From: CAXBNB01 sp049115735
Lineage (GTDB): Bacteria; Bacteroidota; Bacteroidia; Cytophagales; Cyclobacteriaceae
NCBI GenBank assembly: GCA_049115735.1
Contig: JAGDZP010000004.1
Span: 558,001-622,000, forward strand
DNA length: 64,000 bases
Reading direction: 5' to 3'
In this document: piece by piece, positions 27,424 to 36,416 of the stretch
How positions within the stretch are numbered: the first letter of the stretch is position 1
Layout of the letters: each line of letters opens with the position of its first letter
Position numbers and translations under genes: made by a program
Notes under the pieces: model-generated
Seen by the model: the letters and a program-made list of their open reading frames with translations, nothing else
Databases searched by the model: none
What the model was told of the DNA's origin: nothing

Positions 27424-29394
27424 CTATTCCAGTACGGAAACCTCTATCCTGCGATTCAGTTCGCGCCCATTTTCTTCATCATCGTTAGAAGCCAATGGTT
27501 TCGTTTCACCGTATCCCTTTGCCTCCAAACGCTTAGCATCTATACCGTTTTTCACGAGATACTCAACCACCGATTCGGCCCTTTTATGAGAAAGCACCAG
27601 ATTAGCGTCAGCTGCTCCCTGGTTGTCCGTATGCCCTGAAACTTCGAATCGCAATTCCGGGTTGTGCTGTAGTGTTTCTAAAAGAGCATCCAGCCTTTCA
27701 TTACCTCCTGTAGGAAGTTTGTAGTCATTTACTGCAAAGTAAATATTCCCGATTCTTGCCTTATTTGTTCTCCTAAACTTAGTGCCGATTTCTTCGACCT
27801 TTGAATATTTAGGATCAAAGTGCTCGACATCCTCCTCTTCTGGTGCCAGAGCCTCCTTATGCAGTGTGAGCTTGAAATCAACATTGAATGCACCACCGCT
27901 TCCGTTTGCTCCCGGAGTACTAAAAGTTTCGTTATGGATAATTTCCTGGTTGTATTTTATTTCGGTAGAAATTTCATCATTCGCACCCAAAGTCACTTTG
28001 AAATGACCAGATTCGTCTGTCATGGTTTTAGCCAGAAGACCTGTGCTTCTTTTTGGAGTAAACTTGATTTCTGCATTGTTAATTTTCATCCCTTTTCCAT
28101 CAAAGACACTACCTTCTACAAATACCTTATCGGCCTCATGAAAAAAGAAAATATCATAGCGTCCCCTCGACTCATAGCGATTAGATACGAAGTATCCAGA
28201 ATTCAACTCTTCATCAATCTTGAACTGAATGTCGTCATCAGGGGTATTCATTGGATAACTCAGTTTTTCCGGTGCAGACCAGGAATTCGAACCCTCATCG
28301 AGTGTCGATTTGAAAATATCATAGTTGCCTATTGAGCCATGTCCACGAGACGAGAAATAAAGTGTCTTTTCATCGGCTGATAAGAATGGATAATCCTCAT
28401 CCTTATCAGAATTGATATTAGTACTGACGGGTGTCGGAGTACTCCATTGCCCACTTGAGGCATCTTTGATTGACTGGTAAAGGTCTAGGTCCTTGCTACC
28501 GCCTTTTTTTCTGTCGGCAAAGATTATCCTGTTTTCCTTTTCATTGAGGAAAAAATGAGACTCCATCTTGGTTTCAGTAATCTTTGCATCAAATTCCTTC
28601 AAAGCACTCCACCTTCCATTGCTCAGCTCGCTATAAAAGAGGTCTCCCCCGCTTTTGTCTGAGTATACAAATAACCTACCGTCGTTTCTTACCACCTCTA
28701 TATTGGCGTTTTCAAATTTGTAGCTTCCCAGGTTGTCCAACAATCTTGGACGCAACCATTCGCCATCTTTTCTTTTCGATTCATAGATATAGTAGGTCTC
28801 AGATTTGGAGGCCGAACCATCTACCGGTCTTGAAGAAAGAAAAAGCAACTCGTCTTTCTCTCTGAAATAAACAGGACTTGACTCATGGTAGTTGGAGTTA
28901 ACCGTACTAGGCAAATGTTCTACCTCATACCCAGCAGGACTATTGTAATACTCATAGATCGATTCTGCCCGCTCTTTCAGGTCTTTAATCTCCTGAACTA
29001 TCTCCTTGCTTTTGTATTGCTTAATTCTGATGAATTTATCGGAAGCCTCTATTGCTTTTTTGAAATGATTCTGCTGGAAATACAGCTTAGACATCCAATA
29101 GTAGTAAAACTTATCTTTCCTCCCCTGGGTCTTTGAATAGCTTTCAAGCTTAGTCAGTGGCTTGTTCTTGGCAATGGTTAGCAAAGAGCAAATTTCTACG
29201 CGGTATTTGCTTAGATTGTCATTGGGATAAGTGGCGAGAATTTCTTCATAAGCCACGCGTGCCTTTTCAAATTTCTCAGTGTAAAAGAAACTTTCAGCTT
29301 TCAGTTTCTTTTTTTCAAATTTTTGACTTTGAGCATATAAAGGTGAAAAACTAATTATCAGTCCAAGGGCGAGTAGTGCAAATCTCTTCGTCAT
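27424..29394 (-). CDS. OmpA family protein with TPR and PD40 propeller repeats
   Basis: A 656-residue envelope protein in the layout common in gliding Bacteroidota. A signal peptide (1-21) is followed by TPR-like helices (25-130) and PD40/WD-like beta-propeller blades (about 165-425) with YFREKDELLFLSSRP and SADEKTLYFSSRG. A short carboxypeptidase-regulatory-like beta sandwich lies near 430-500 (VEGSVFDGKGMKINNAEI). The C-terminal OmpA domain (about 545-656) has FEVSGHTDNQGAAD and NRRIEVSVLE. The last domain binds peptidoglycan non-covalently. Related proteins include PorE of the type IX secretion machinery, but identity with it is not shown. It stands alone. Confidence 0.9.
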   Translation of the reverse strand: MTKRFALLALGLIISFSPLYAQSQKFEKKKLKAESFFYTEKFEKARVAYEEILATYPNDNLSKYRVEICSLLTIAKNKPLTKLESYSKTQGRKDKFYYYWMSKLYFQQNHFKKAIEASDKFIRIKQYKSKEIVQEIKDLKERAESIYEYYNSPAGYEVEHLPSTVNSNYHESSPVYFREKDELLFLSSRPVDGSASKSETYYIYESKRKDGEWLRPRLLDNLGSYKFENANIEVVRNDGRLFVYSDKSGGDLFYSELSNGRWSALKEFDAKITETKMESHFFLNEKENRIIFADRKKGGSKDLDLYQSIKDASSGQWSTPTPVSTNINSDKDEDYPFLSADEKTLYFSSRGHGSIGNYDIFKSTLDEGSNSWSAPEKLSYPMNTPDDDIQFKIDEELNSGYFVSNRYESRGRYDIFFFHEADKVFVEGSVFDGKGMKINNAEIKFTPKRSTGLLAKTMTDESGHFKVTLGANDEISTEIKYNQEIIHNETFSTPGANGSGGAFNVDFKLTLHKEALAPEEEDVEHFDPKYSKVEEIGTKFRRTNKARIGNIYFAVNDYKLPTGGNERLDALLETLQHNPELRFEVSGHTDNQGAADANLVLSHKRAESVVEYLVKNGIDAKRLEAKGYGETKPLASNDDEENGRELNRRIEVSVLE

Positions 29395-29466
29395 AATACT
29401 ATGTATTTCAGCTGATAATATTTCAAAAATAACTGGAAATGATTCAAAAACAAAAATACGGGCGCT

Positions 29467-30168
29467 TTACTCAAACAATGTATAATTTCCCTTCTGATCA
29501 ATGGAAGGCTGAATATTGATCATTTCCGGAAAGTCATTGTCGATCTTGGTGATGAATGGAGCCACGGGGTGAAAGTGAATATTTGATATTGAATCTAACG
29601 GTTTTACCATTTGCAACAACGTTTCAATCGATTGGTTTGGTTTGAGCCATTCAACCTCATCTGTTTTAGTAAGAATCGCCGGCATTTGATCACCAAATTC
29701 GGGCAAACCTAGTTTGTTTTCTGTGGTAATGATCTTGAAGGTGTGTAGCATTTTACCATCCAGATCGTCATAGTCTTCCCAGATACCTGCAAAACCAAAC
29801 AAGGATCTGTCATTTAGTTTGAAAAAGTATGGACGCTTACTCCTTTTACCTACGGTCTTCCATAAATATAAGCCATTGGCCGGAATGATGCACCTCCGTT
29901 GTTCCAGTCCTGTTTTCAAAGTAGATTTCTTCAGAATATCCTCTTTTTTGGCATGTATCCATTTCGATGAAATCGACTTCTTATTTGACCATTTGGCTAT
30001 GATGCCCCAGTAAAAATATGAAAGTCCATCCTTGGCTGCATTGGCTATTACGGGAAGTCTTTTGGTTGGAGCCGCATTATATTGCGATTTAAGCCCTTCA
30101 TCTACATGAATTCCAAAATGAGCGGAAACTTCCTCAGGCACTGAATATATCGCATATCTATCAATCAT
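29467..30168 (-). CDS. SRAP-fold protein (YedK/HMCES homologue) lacking catalytic residues
   Basis: The 233-residue chain matches SRAP over full length: YNAAPTKRLPVI, YFYWGIIAKWS, RRCIIPANGLYLW, FGFAGIWEDY, GDQMPAIL and the closing FHPVAPFITKIDNDFPEMI. In YedK and HMCES, Cys2 crosslinks to abasic sites with help from Asn75, Glu105 and His160 (E. coli numbering). Here Cys2 is Ile2 (MIDRY instead of MCGRY), Asn is His72, Glu is Leu102 and His is Gly159. The fold is kept but the known chemistry is not possible. The start overlaps the upstream hydrolase stop as ATGA. It may bind DNA without crosslinking. Confidence 0.87.
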   Translation of the reverse strand: MIDRYAIYSVPEEVSAHFGIHVDEGLKSQYNAAPTKRLPVIANAAKDGLSYFYWGIIAKWSNKKSISSKWIHAKKEDILKKSTLKTGLEQRRCIIPANGLYLWKTVGKRSKRPYFFKLNDRSLFGFAGIWEDYDDLDGKMLHTFKIITTENKLGLPEFGDQMPAILTKTDEVEWLKPNQSIETLLQMVKPLDSISNIHFHPVAPFITKIDNDFPEMINIQPSIDQKGNYTLFE

Positions 30169-31136
30169 TCTCTTTCGTCATTTACAAATTCAATCGCTCT
30201 TTTTTCTGACCAATATTGCTCTGTACCATCAAACATACTAAAACCTACATGACCTCCATGCTCTGGTGTCTCGATATATACATTTTCAAGATTTTCGAAT
30301 AAAGAATGATCCAAACATTCTGTGGAAAGAAATGAATCATTCATGGCATTCACCACTAAGGTTCTAATTTTTATCGAATTTAAAAAATTTCGACCACTAC
30401 AGCGAGTATAGTAATCTTCTGCCCCTTCAAAGCCATTCAGTGGAGCAGTAATCATATCATCAAAGTCAAAAATTGAATGAATAGAGTTGAGTGCATCTAT
30501 ATTGATCATTCCCGGGAACTGCTTTTCCTTTTCTAATGCCTTTTTCTTTAAGGACTTTAGAAAGCGTCGAACATATAGAATATTCTCCGGTTGGGCCAAC
30601 ATCTTACCACTGGAGTTTAAATGAAAAGGTACAGAAATAACGACCGCAGATTTTATTTCAGGATGCTTATGAGACTGTTCTTCTCCGAGATATTTCAGAG
30701 TCAGATTTCCACCCAGACTAAAACCAACCAAGGTAATTTCTTCATATCCTTTCCCAATAGCGTGTTTCACCACAGTTTCAAGATCGGCGGTAAATCCACT
30801 GTGATACATGGTCTTGCTCAGGTTCATTTCCCCGCTGCAAGTTCTAAAGTTCCAGGCCAATACATCCCAATTGTCGTTAAAGAATGTGCTGGCCATTCCT
30901 CTCATATAAGGACGTTGGGAATCCCCTTCCAAGCCATGGGAGATGACCAGCAATTTCTTGCTGTCAGCTCTGAGCCAGTCTAAATCCAAAAAATCATCAT
31001 CAGGGGTACTGATTCTTTCCCGTTCAAAAGGAGGAATACTATTTACGTTTCTGAAAATAGCTGGGTACACCGTTTCTAAGTGCCCGTTGAAGAGAAAGAA
31101 AGGTCTCTGGTAAGAAGAAGGAGATATAACTGGCAT
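30165..31136 (-). CDS. YheT family alpha/beta hydrolase
   Basis: A member of the YheT/ABHD1-3 group of alpha/beta hydrolases, which act on lipids or esters. The family start is FFLFNGHLETVYPA, the oxyanion region is LVISHGLEGDSQRPY, the nucleophile elbow is LVGFSLGGNLTLKYLG, and the catalytic His is in ETPEHGGHVGF. The ATG at 31136 (MPVISPSSYQ) gives 323 residues, as in homologues. An upstream ATG at 31190 would add a short hydrophobic stretch and is less likely. It is coupled by ATGA to the degenerate SRAP gene. Confidence 0.88.
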   Translation of the reverse strand: MPVISPSSYQRPFFLFNGHLETVYPAIFRNVNSIPPFERERISTPDDDFLDLDWLRADSKKLLVISHGLEGDSQRPYMRGMASTFFNDNWDVLAWNFRTCSGEMNLSKTMYHSGFTADLETVVKHAIGKGYEEITLVGFSLGGNLTLKYLGEEQSHKHPEIKSAVVISVPFHLNSSGKMLAQPENILYVRRFLKSLKKKALEKEKQFPGMINIDALNSIHSIFDFDDMITAPLNGFEGAEDYYTRCSGRNFLNSIKIRTLVVNAMNDSFLSTECLDHSLFENLENVYIETPEHGGHVGFSMFDGTEQYWSEKRAIEFVNDERE

Positions 31137-31281
31137 GTACAAATGTGCGTTGAATGCACTGAGACTTACGAATAGTACCAGTATACGCACGATTCAAAAA
31201 TATATTAACTCTACTATTTAATTTGAATAAAGATCGAAATAAAACTAATTTAGCGGTTTGATTTAAAAACACTAAAAATAT

Positions 31282-32925
31282 ATGGCTGAAGTTATCAAAA
31301 TGCCCAAAATGAGCGACACCATGGAAGAGGGAGTTATCGCTTCTTGGTTGAAGAAAGTTGGAGACGAGGTGAAATCGGGTGATATCCTGGCGGAAGTGGA
31401 GACGGATAAGGCGACAATGGAGTTGGAATCCTACGAGGATGGCGTTTTGTTGCACATAGGAATAGAAGAAAAGGCCTCTGTGCCGGTGGATGGCGTGATT
31501 GCCATAATCGGAAGCAAAGGTGAAAATATAGATGCTTTATTGGCTGATATTTCAAGTGGTGCAGCTGCTGCACCTGCTGAAGCCACACCTGCTGTGGAAG
31601 AAGCTCCTGTGCCACCAGTAGCGACAGAAAATATTGATACATCTGGTATAAATGCCCAGGTGATCACCATGCCAAAAATGAGTGACACCATGGAAGAGGG
31701 GGTAATCGCCTCATGGCTCGTGAAAATTGGCGATACTGTTAAGTCAGGGGATATCCTGGCGGAAGTGGAAACCGATAAGGCTACCATGGAGCTGGAATCT
31801 TACGAGGATGGCGTGATGCTTTACCAGGCTGTAGAAGCTGGAAACGGCGTGCCAGTGGATGGGGTAATAGCGATCATCGGTGAGAAAGGAGCTGATTATG
31901 AGACATTATTAAAAGCACAAGCTGCTAAAGTCAGTGCACCGGCTGCCGCTCCGGAAGCAGCACCTGCTCCAGTGGAACAAAAGGCCGCTGCACCTGCTGC
32001 CACTCCGGCACCCACAGCTTCGGCTCCTGCTGTTCAGACTTCATCAAACGGGAGAATAATTGCTTCGCCTTTGGCAAAAAGTCTGGCGAAGGAAAAAGGA
32101 ATAGATCTAGCTCAAATACAAGGAACAGGTGACGGTGGTCGAATTATCAAAAGAGATGTAGAGTCATTTGTACCTAGTGCGCAACCATCTGCAGCAACAG
32201 GTGGAACACAAGTTGTATTACCTGCCGTAGTAGGTGAAGAAAGTTATGAAGATGTGCCAGCTTCTCAAATGAGAAAAGCTATCACCAAGGGCCTAAACGC
32301 AAGCCAATTTGGTGCGCCTCACTTCTACCTGACAATGGAGATTGACATGGACAAAACCATGGAGGCAAGAAGAAGCATCAACGAAGTTTCGCCTGTCAAA
32401 ATATCTTTCAATGATATAGTTGTAAAAGCAGTAGCTGCAGCACTTCGTCAGCATCCTGCGGTGAATACTTACTGGATCAGCGAAACTAATAGCATCAGAA
32501 TGAATCACCACATAAGTGTAGGAGTTGCTATGGCGATCGAAGATGGCTTGGTTGTCCCTGTTGTGAAATTTGCTGACAACAAATCTTTAGCTCAGATCTC
32601 AGCTGAAGTAAAAGAATTTGCAGGGAAGGCAAAAGCTAAAAAATTAGGGCTGGATGAAATGCAAGGCAATACCTTCACCGTGTCTAACCTTGGAATGTTT
32701 GGTATTGAAGAATTTACTTCTATCATCAATGCGCCAGAGTCTTGTATCCTGGCGGTTGGTGCGATCAAACAAACTCCAGTAGTTAAAAATGGCGAGATCG
32801 TACCAGGCAATGTAATGAAAGTGACATTGACTTGTGATCACAGAACGGTTGACGGTGCTGTAGGATCAGCATTCTTACAAACCTTGAAAGGATTAATTGA
32901 AGATCCAGTTCGTATTTTGATTTAG
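31282..32925 (+). CDS. pdhC: Pyruvate dehydrogenase complex dihydrolipoamide acetyltransferase (E2)
   Basis: E2 forms the core of pyruvate dehydrogenase and transfers acetyl groups from lipoyl-lysine to CoA. The 547-residue protein has two nearly identical lipoyl domains (about 2-78 and 126-202) with lipoylated Lys43 and Lys166, both in the motif VETDKATMELES. Ala/Pro-rich linkers follow each, then the E1/E3-binding domain (about 255-292, RIIASPLAKSLAKEKG) and the catalytic domain (about 320-547) ending with the CDHRTVDG motif that holds the active-site His and Asp. E1 and E3 genes are not adjacent. The first lines of both lipoyl repeats are also similar at DNA level. Confidence 0.95.
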   Translation: MAEVIKMPKMSDTMEEGVIASWLKKVGDEVKSGDILAEVETDKATMELESYEDGVLLHIGIEEKASVPVDGVIAIIGSKGENIDALLADISSGAAAAPAEATPAVEEAPVPPVATENIDTSGINAQVITMPKMSDTMEEGVIASWLVKIGDTVKSGDILAEVETDKATMELESYEDGVMLYQAVEAGNGVPVDGVIAIIGEKGADYETLLKAQAAKVSAPAAAPEAAPAPVEQKAAAPAATPAPTASAPAVQTSSNGRIIASPLAKSLAKEKGIDLAQIQGTGDGGRIIKRDVESFVPSAQPSAATGGTQVVLPAVVGEESYEDVPASQMRKAITKGLNASQFGAPHFYLTMEIDMDKTMEARRSINEVSPVKISFNDIVVKAVAAALRQHPAVNTYWISETNSIRMNHHISVGVAMAIEDGLVVPVVKFADNKSLAQISAEVKEFAGKAKAKKLGLDEMQGNTFTVSNLGMFGIEEFTSIINAPESCILAVGAIKQTPVVKNGEIVPGNVMKVTLTCDHRTVDGAVGSAFLQTLKGLIEDPVRILI

Positions 32926-32960
32926 TGACTAGTCGCTAGTTTCTAGTAGCTGGTCTCTCA
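32926..32960. repeat. Short tandem array with 7-base period
   Basis: Directly after the pdhC stop come four and a half imperfect heptamers: TGACTAG, TCGCTAG, TTTCTAG, TAGCTGG and TCTCTCA. The CTAG core recurs every seven bases. It may be slipped-strand noise or a remnant of a dispersed repeat. Confidence 0.5.
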
Positions 32961-33028
32961 AAGCGAATAATCGGAATTTGCTGAAACTCGTTAGCAACTC
33001 GAACCTGGATCTTCACGTAACCAAACTC

Positions 33029-33571
33029 ATGTCAAAAATAAAATCAACAACAGTCTGCGCTATCAAGCACAATGGACAAGTAGCCATAGGAGCTGACGGT
33101 CAGGCCACACTTGGGAATACAGTAGCCAAAAGCAACGTAAAGAAAATCCGAAAGCTACAAGAGGGAAAAATAGTAACCGGCTTTGCTGGCTCCACAGCGG
33201 ATGCTTTTACACTACTAGAGCGCTTTGATGAAAAGCTAAGTACATACGGTGGCAATATGAAAAGAGCAGCCATTGAGCTGGCCAAAGACTGGCGGATGGA
33301 CCGCTATCTCAGAAGGCTTGAGGCCATGCTTATTGTAGCGGACAAGGAAGAGATTCTGATAGTTTCCGGAACTGGGGATGTACTGGAACCTGACAATGAC
33401 ATTGCGGTAATAGGCTCGGGAAGTATGTACGCTCAATCAGCAGCCCTGGCTATGAAAAAACATGCCGGAGAAACTCTCTCAGCGGAAGATATGGTAAGGG
33501 AAAGTCTCAATATCGCTGCTGATATCTGCATCTACACCAACCATAACTTGGTTGTAGAAGTGATAGAATAA
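33029..33571 (+). CDS. hslV: ATP-dependent protease proteolytic subunit HslV
   Basis: HslV is the proteasome-like peptidase of the HslVU (ClpQY) protease. The ATG at 33029 gives MSKIKSTTVCAIKHNG, a family-like N-terminus with the TT dipeptide of the active site after a short lead. The ATG-like frame upstream at 32978 would add 17 unrelated residues and is rejected. The block GADGQATLGNTV and later DIAVIGSGSMYAQSAALAM are typical. Length is 180 residues. HslU is not within the window. Confidence 0.92.
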   Translation: MSKIKSTTVCAIKHNGQVAIGADGQATLGNTVAKSNVKKIRKLQEGKIVTGFAGSTADAFTLLERFDEKLSTYGGNMKRAAIELAKDWRMDRYLRRLEAMLIVADKEEILIVSGTGDVLEPDNDIAVIGSGSMYAQSAALAMKKHAGETLSAEDMVRESLNIAADICIYTNHNLVVEVIE

Positions 33572-33590
33572 CTCCTGGATTAATTTCATC

Positions 33591-34076
33591 ATGAAAAAAT
33601 CAATACTATATGGAATAGTGATTGCTAGTTCAATGACTGCTGGTTACTGGCTTAGTGAAATGAATAGATTCGCTAATGGGGTTATAGCAGATACCAAAAC
33701 ATTGAATCTGCACAATATTGATACGCCAATGCAAAGTGAATCCAGTGAGGATTTTCAAAATTTCATATGGCAATTTGCAACAGATAGTGCGTTTCAATTC
33801 CAACGGATTCAATTCCCTCTGGCAGCTGAAATAGTCAATGATGAATTTGAAACGGAATCGAGACAAATTGAGGGCAAAGACTGGGAAATGTCCTATTTGT
33901 TTGCCAACAAGCAATACCGAATTCAAGTCTATGACAATTGGGAAGCCAGACTAGCTAAAACAAATCAAAGACTTTTTGTCTATCATGGGATTGAAAATGG
34001 AATACGAATTGAATACCACTTTGAGTTGTTAGGTGGTAAGTGGTTTCTGATCAAGTTTGCAGATTATTCCACATAA
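33591..34076 (+). CDS. Hypothetical single-pass membrane or exported protein
   Basis: I do not recognise a family. The 161 residues start with a hydrophobic segment (about 4-20, ILYGIVIASSMTAGYWL) that may be an uncleaved signal anchor. A soluble part rich in aromatic, Asn and Glu residues follows, with no cysteine. The phrase FVYHGIENGIRIEYHFELLGGKWFLIKFADYS at the end looks like the last strands of an NTF2-like or DUF4348-type domain, which is a weak guess. It begins 19 bases after hslV and may share its transcript. Confidence 0.65.
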   Translation: MKKSILYGIVIASSMTAGYWLSEMNRFANGVIADTKTLNLHNIDTPMQSESSEDFQNFIWQFATDSAFQFQRIQFPLAAEIVNDEFETESRQIEGKDWEMSYLFANKQYRIQVYDNWEARLAKTNQRLFVYHGIENGIRIEYHFELLGGKWFLIKFADYST

Positions 34077-34223
34077 AAACTCTCTATGGAATTATGCTCA
34101 GTAGAGGTTTTCTTTGAAACACCACATAAGTCAGAAGTGATAAACAGCGCTAGCCAAGTTTTAGATACATTGGGCTTTATAGGCAAATAAACACGACTGG
34201 ATAAACAAACCTTACTTTTAACC
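34077..34223. other. Short gap between convergent genes
   Basis: 147 bases between convergent genes. A 34-codon frame at 34086-34190 (MELCSVEVFFE...) directly follows the previous gene's stop in the same frame. It is too short to support as a gene. No hairpin with a T-run was seen. Confidence 0.4.
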
Positions 34224-35663
34224 TTATAATATCTCTTCTTCCATAGCCTGTTTCCAAAGTCTATACATATTGATGAGAGATTCAAGCTTATCAGGTTGTT
34301 CACTGGCCAGGTTAGTTTCCTCTGAAGGGTCTTCTTCTAAATTGAATAGGTTAAAAGATTCACCTTTGTCATCGCTGTATATTTTGTAGTTGCCGTTCAT
34401 CAAGGCTACCTGTTTTCTTAATTGAAAGATCATTTCTTTATTCCGTGATTTTACCTTTCCTTGTAATACAGGCATCAAGTCAACTCCATCATAAGTTCTG
34501 TTGAATTGAGAAATGTCTGTGCCAATAATTGAAGCGACCGTTGGGAAGTAATCGGTGGTGAAAGCCGGAAAACCCTCAATTGTTCCTTTCTTTATCCTAT
34601 CCGGCCATTCTACAATGCCGGGCACCCTGATACCTCCTTCCAGCAGGCTTCTTTTCCTTCCTTGAAGTCCTTTAGTCAAGCCTTGTGTTCTGCCCTTCGT
34701 CTGTTTACCTTCCGGGCCATTGTCGCTGGTGAAGAAGAGAATTGTGTTATCTGATACTCCCGATTTTTTTAAATGATCTCTCAAACGACCTATTTGCTCA
34801 TCCATAGCCGATAGTGCACCATAGAAGTGCTGCTGATCTTCAGACAGCCCTGGGTATAGGTTTTTGTATTTCTCCCCGGTAAGGGTAGGCAAGTGAGGTG
34901 TATGAAACCAGATAACGCTGAGAAATGGTTTGTTATCGTTTATAGATTTATCGATGAATGGAATAACTCGATCCATAATGACGCGTGAGTCATCACCATC
35001 CAGATTGGTGGTTACTATCTTCCCAGCCCCATTCCAATAGAATGTACCAAAGTGGCCTCCGGGTGTCAATTTACCGCTTACGTCCCCCGCAGAACGAGGT
35101 GGTACTACCATTGGGTCCCAGGTCGGCACTTTGGATTCAGTCACAAAGCATTCATCATAACCATTTTGCCATGGTGGGGAGTAGTGGGCGTCATTTTTAG
35201 GTCGTCCTCCCCGATTGGCATCCAGAGTGTCTTTGGTGAGTGTACCGAGATGCCATTTGCCAAAATGACCAGTAGCATAACCTTTTTCCTTGACAAGTTC
35301 CGCTAGTGTTATCTCTTCCTGAGGCATATGCCCACAGTTGGCATGGCAAATACCGTAGCGGTCTGGCTGTCTACCAGTAAGCACACTTCCTCGTGTAGGC
35401 GAGCAAACCGCAGATGCGGAATAAAAGCGAGTAAATACCGCTCCATTTTTGGCCATCTCGTCCAGTGCAGGTGTTTTTAGATGAGGATGGCCATTGTACC
35501 CTACATCGCCCCAGCCCTGGTCATCACTCATGATTAGTATGATGTTGGGTCTGTTTCTTTCTTTCGCTTTCTCCTGACGAGTCGAACAAGAAGTGACTAT
35601 AATCACCAATAGGAGTGTCGTGAGTTTTATGATGGGGCCGTAAAAATTTGATTTGATAATCAT
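34224..35663 (-). CDS. Sulfatase (arylsulfatase-type lipoprotein)
   Basis: Sulfatases of the alkaline phosphatase superfamily hydrolyse sulfate esters using a formylglycine made from Cys or Ser. This 479-residue protein has a lipobox (IVTSC, Cys26), metal-binding DDQGWGDVGYNGHP (47-60) and the modification site CSPTR at 87-91, so Cys87 is the expected formylglycine. Further metal and sulfate-binding blocks are HFGKWHLG and FFTSDNGPEGKQTKGR. It should act in the periplasm or at the cell surface. No SusC/SusD pair or anaerobic sulfatase-maturing enzyme is adjacent. It lies 24 bases downstream of the sulfotransferase-like gene on the same strand. Confidence 0.93.
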   Translation of the reverse strand: MIIKSNFYGPIIKLTTLLLVIIVTSCSTRQEKAKERNRPNIILIMSDDQGWGDVGYNGHPHLKTPALDEMAKNGAVFTRFYSASAVCSPTRGSVLTGRQPDRYGICHANCGHMPQEEITLAELVKEKGYATGHFGKWHLGTLTKDTLDANRGGRPKNDAHYSPPWQNGYDECFVTESKVPTWDPMVVPPRSAGDVSGKLTPGGHFGTFYWNGAGKIVTTNLDGDDSRVIMDRVIPFIDKSINDNKPFLSVIWFHTPHLPTLTGEKYKNLYPGLSEDQQHFYGALSAMDEQIGRLRDHLKKSGVSDNTILFFTSDNGPEGKQTKGRTQGLTKGLQGRKRSLLEGGIRVPGIVEWPDRIKKGTIEGFPAFTTDYFPTVASIIGTDISQFNRTYDGVDLMPVLQGKVKSRNKEMIFQLRKQVALMNGNYKIYSDDKGESFNLFNLEEDPSEETNLASEQPDKLESLINMYRLWKQAMEEEIL

Positions 35664-35687
35664 GAATGGTCTAAATTCTAATTTGTA

Positions 35688-36416
35688 TTATAAAGCCAAA
35701 TTAAGCAATCTCTGATAATGCGGAATACATTCTTCCAATAGTGGCTTTAGCTTCTCAGGAAAAGCTGCAGTCTTTTTCTTATAGGTCAAGAATCCGGTCG
35801 AATTATGAATATTAGCATACCAATATTTCGCCCATGAGCCATCTTCCGGTCTTGCGCCTTTCTCCCATGACAACATAGACTTATCGAAGTGAATGCCTAG
35901 TTTCTGACATAACTCCTTTAGTGCTTTTTCAGGATTCAAGAGGATTCTCTTTGAGTCCAAAACAATAGGTTCAATTTGGTGAGCCACCAAAAAATCGAGA
36001 AGCTCTGTGTGCTGGGCATAACCCACATCAGTCATTGTTGGGTTTTCAATCACCTTGGTAAATGAGGGTAACATTTCGTTTGGGTCACGGGTCAAAATTA
36101 CATTATGCACCTCTTTCATAAATGATCTGTTTAGACCCAAAAGGTGATGCGTCATGTTTTTGAAGAATACTACCGGCTTGTCATGGTTCCCCATCATCAT
36201 TTCGACCACTTTTCTACCGTCGTTTTCCATTAAATCCAAAATGTCCTCTGCACCAGGGTGATAAGTGTGCGCGCTAGAGTTTTTTAAGTAGTGGGCATAG
36301 AATGGTTCATCAACGACCTTGGTCTCTGGTCGTTGGGCAAAGGAATACATCAGCGTGGTTGAAATATTCCTCGGGCCTGACCATAGGCAAATCCTGGTAA
36401 TCCCACCCTTATTCAT
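35688..36416 (-). CDS. Sulfotransferase-like P-loop protein
   Basis: A 242-residue cytosolic protein. LWSGPRNISTTLMYSF (11-26) is in the place of the 5'-phosphosulfate-binding loop. VDEPFYAHYL (35-44) follows, then FFKNMTHHLLG (84-94) and the 3'-phosphate-binding block VILTRDPNEMLPSF (106-119). This is the compact sulfotransferase-like family that, to my knowledge, also occurs fused to class IV aminotransferase domains in plants and other organisms. Here it is separate, but its start overlaps the class IV gene's end by 8 bases. Whether PAPS is the true donor is not shown. Confidence 0.8.
   Translation of the reverse strand: MNKGGITRICLWSGPRNISTTLMYSFAQRPETKVVDEPFYAHYLKNSSAHTYHPGAEDILDLMENDGRKVVEMMMGNHDKPVVFFKNMTHHLLGLNRSFMKEVHNVILTRDPNEMLPSFTKVIENPTMTDVGYAQHTELLDFLVAHQIEPIVLDSKRILLNPEKALKELCQKLGIHFDKSMLSWEKGARPEDGSWAKYWYANIHNSTGFLTYKKKTAAFPEKLKPLLEECIPHYQRLLNLAL

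Noticed and set aside
28584..28865. Plus-strand frame opposite the OmpA/PD40 gene
   Set aside because: Antisense shadow; the minus-strand protein is well supported.
31294..31900. Long near-identical direct repeat in pdhC suspected as a duplication artefact
   Set aside because: It codes for two lipoyl domains with intact lipoylation sites, the normal architecture of E2.
34086..34190. 34-codon frame directly after the stop of the gene at 33591-34076, in the same frame
   Set aside because: Too short, no motif, no clear start signal; it may be stop-codon read-through or chance. Not listed as a gene.
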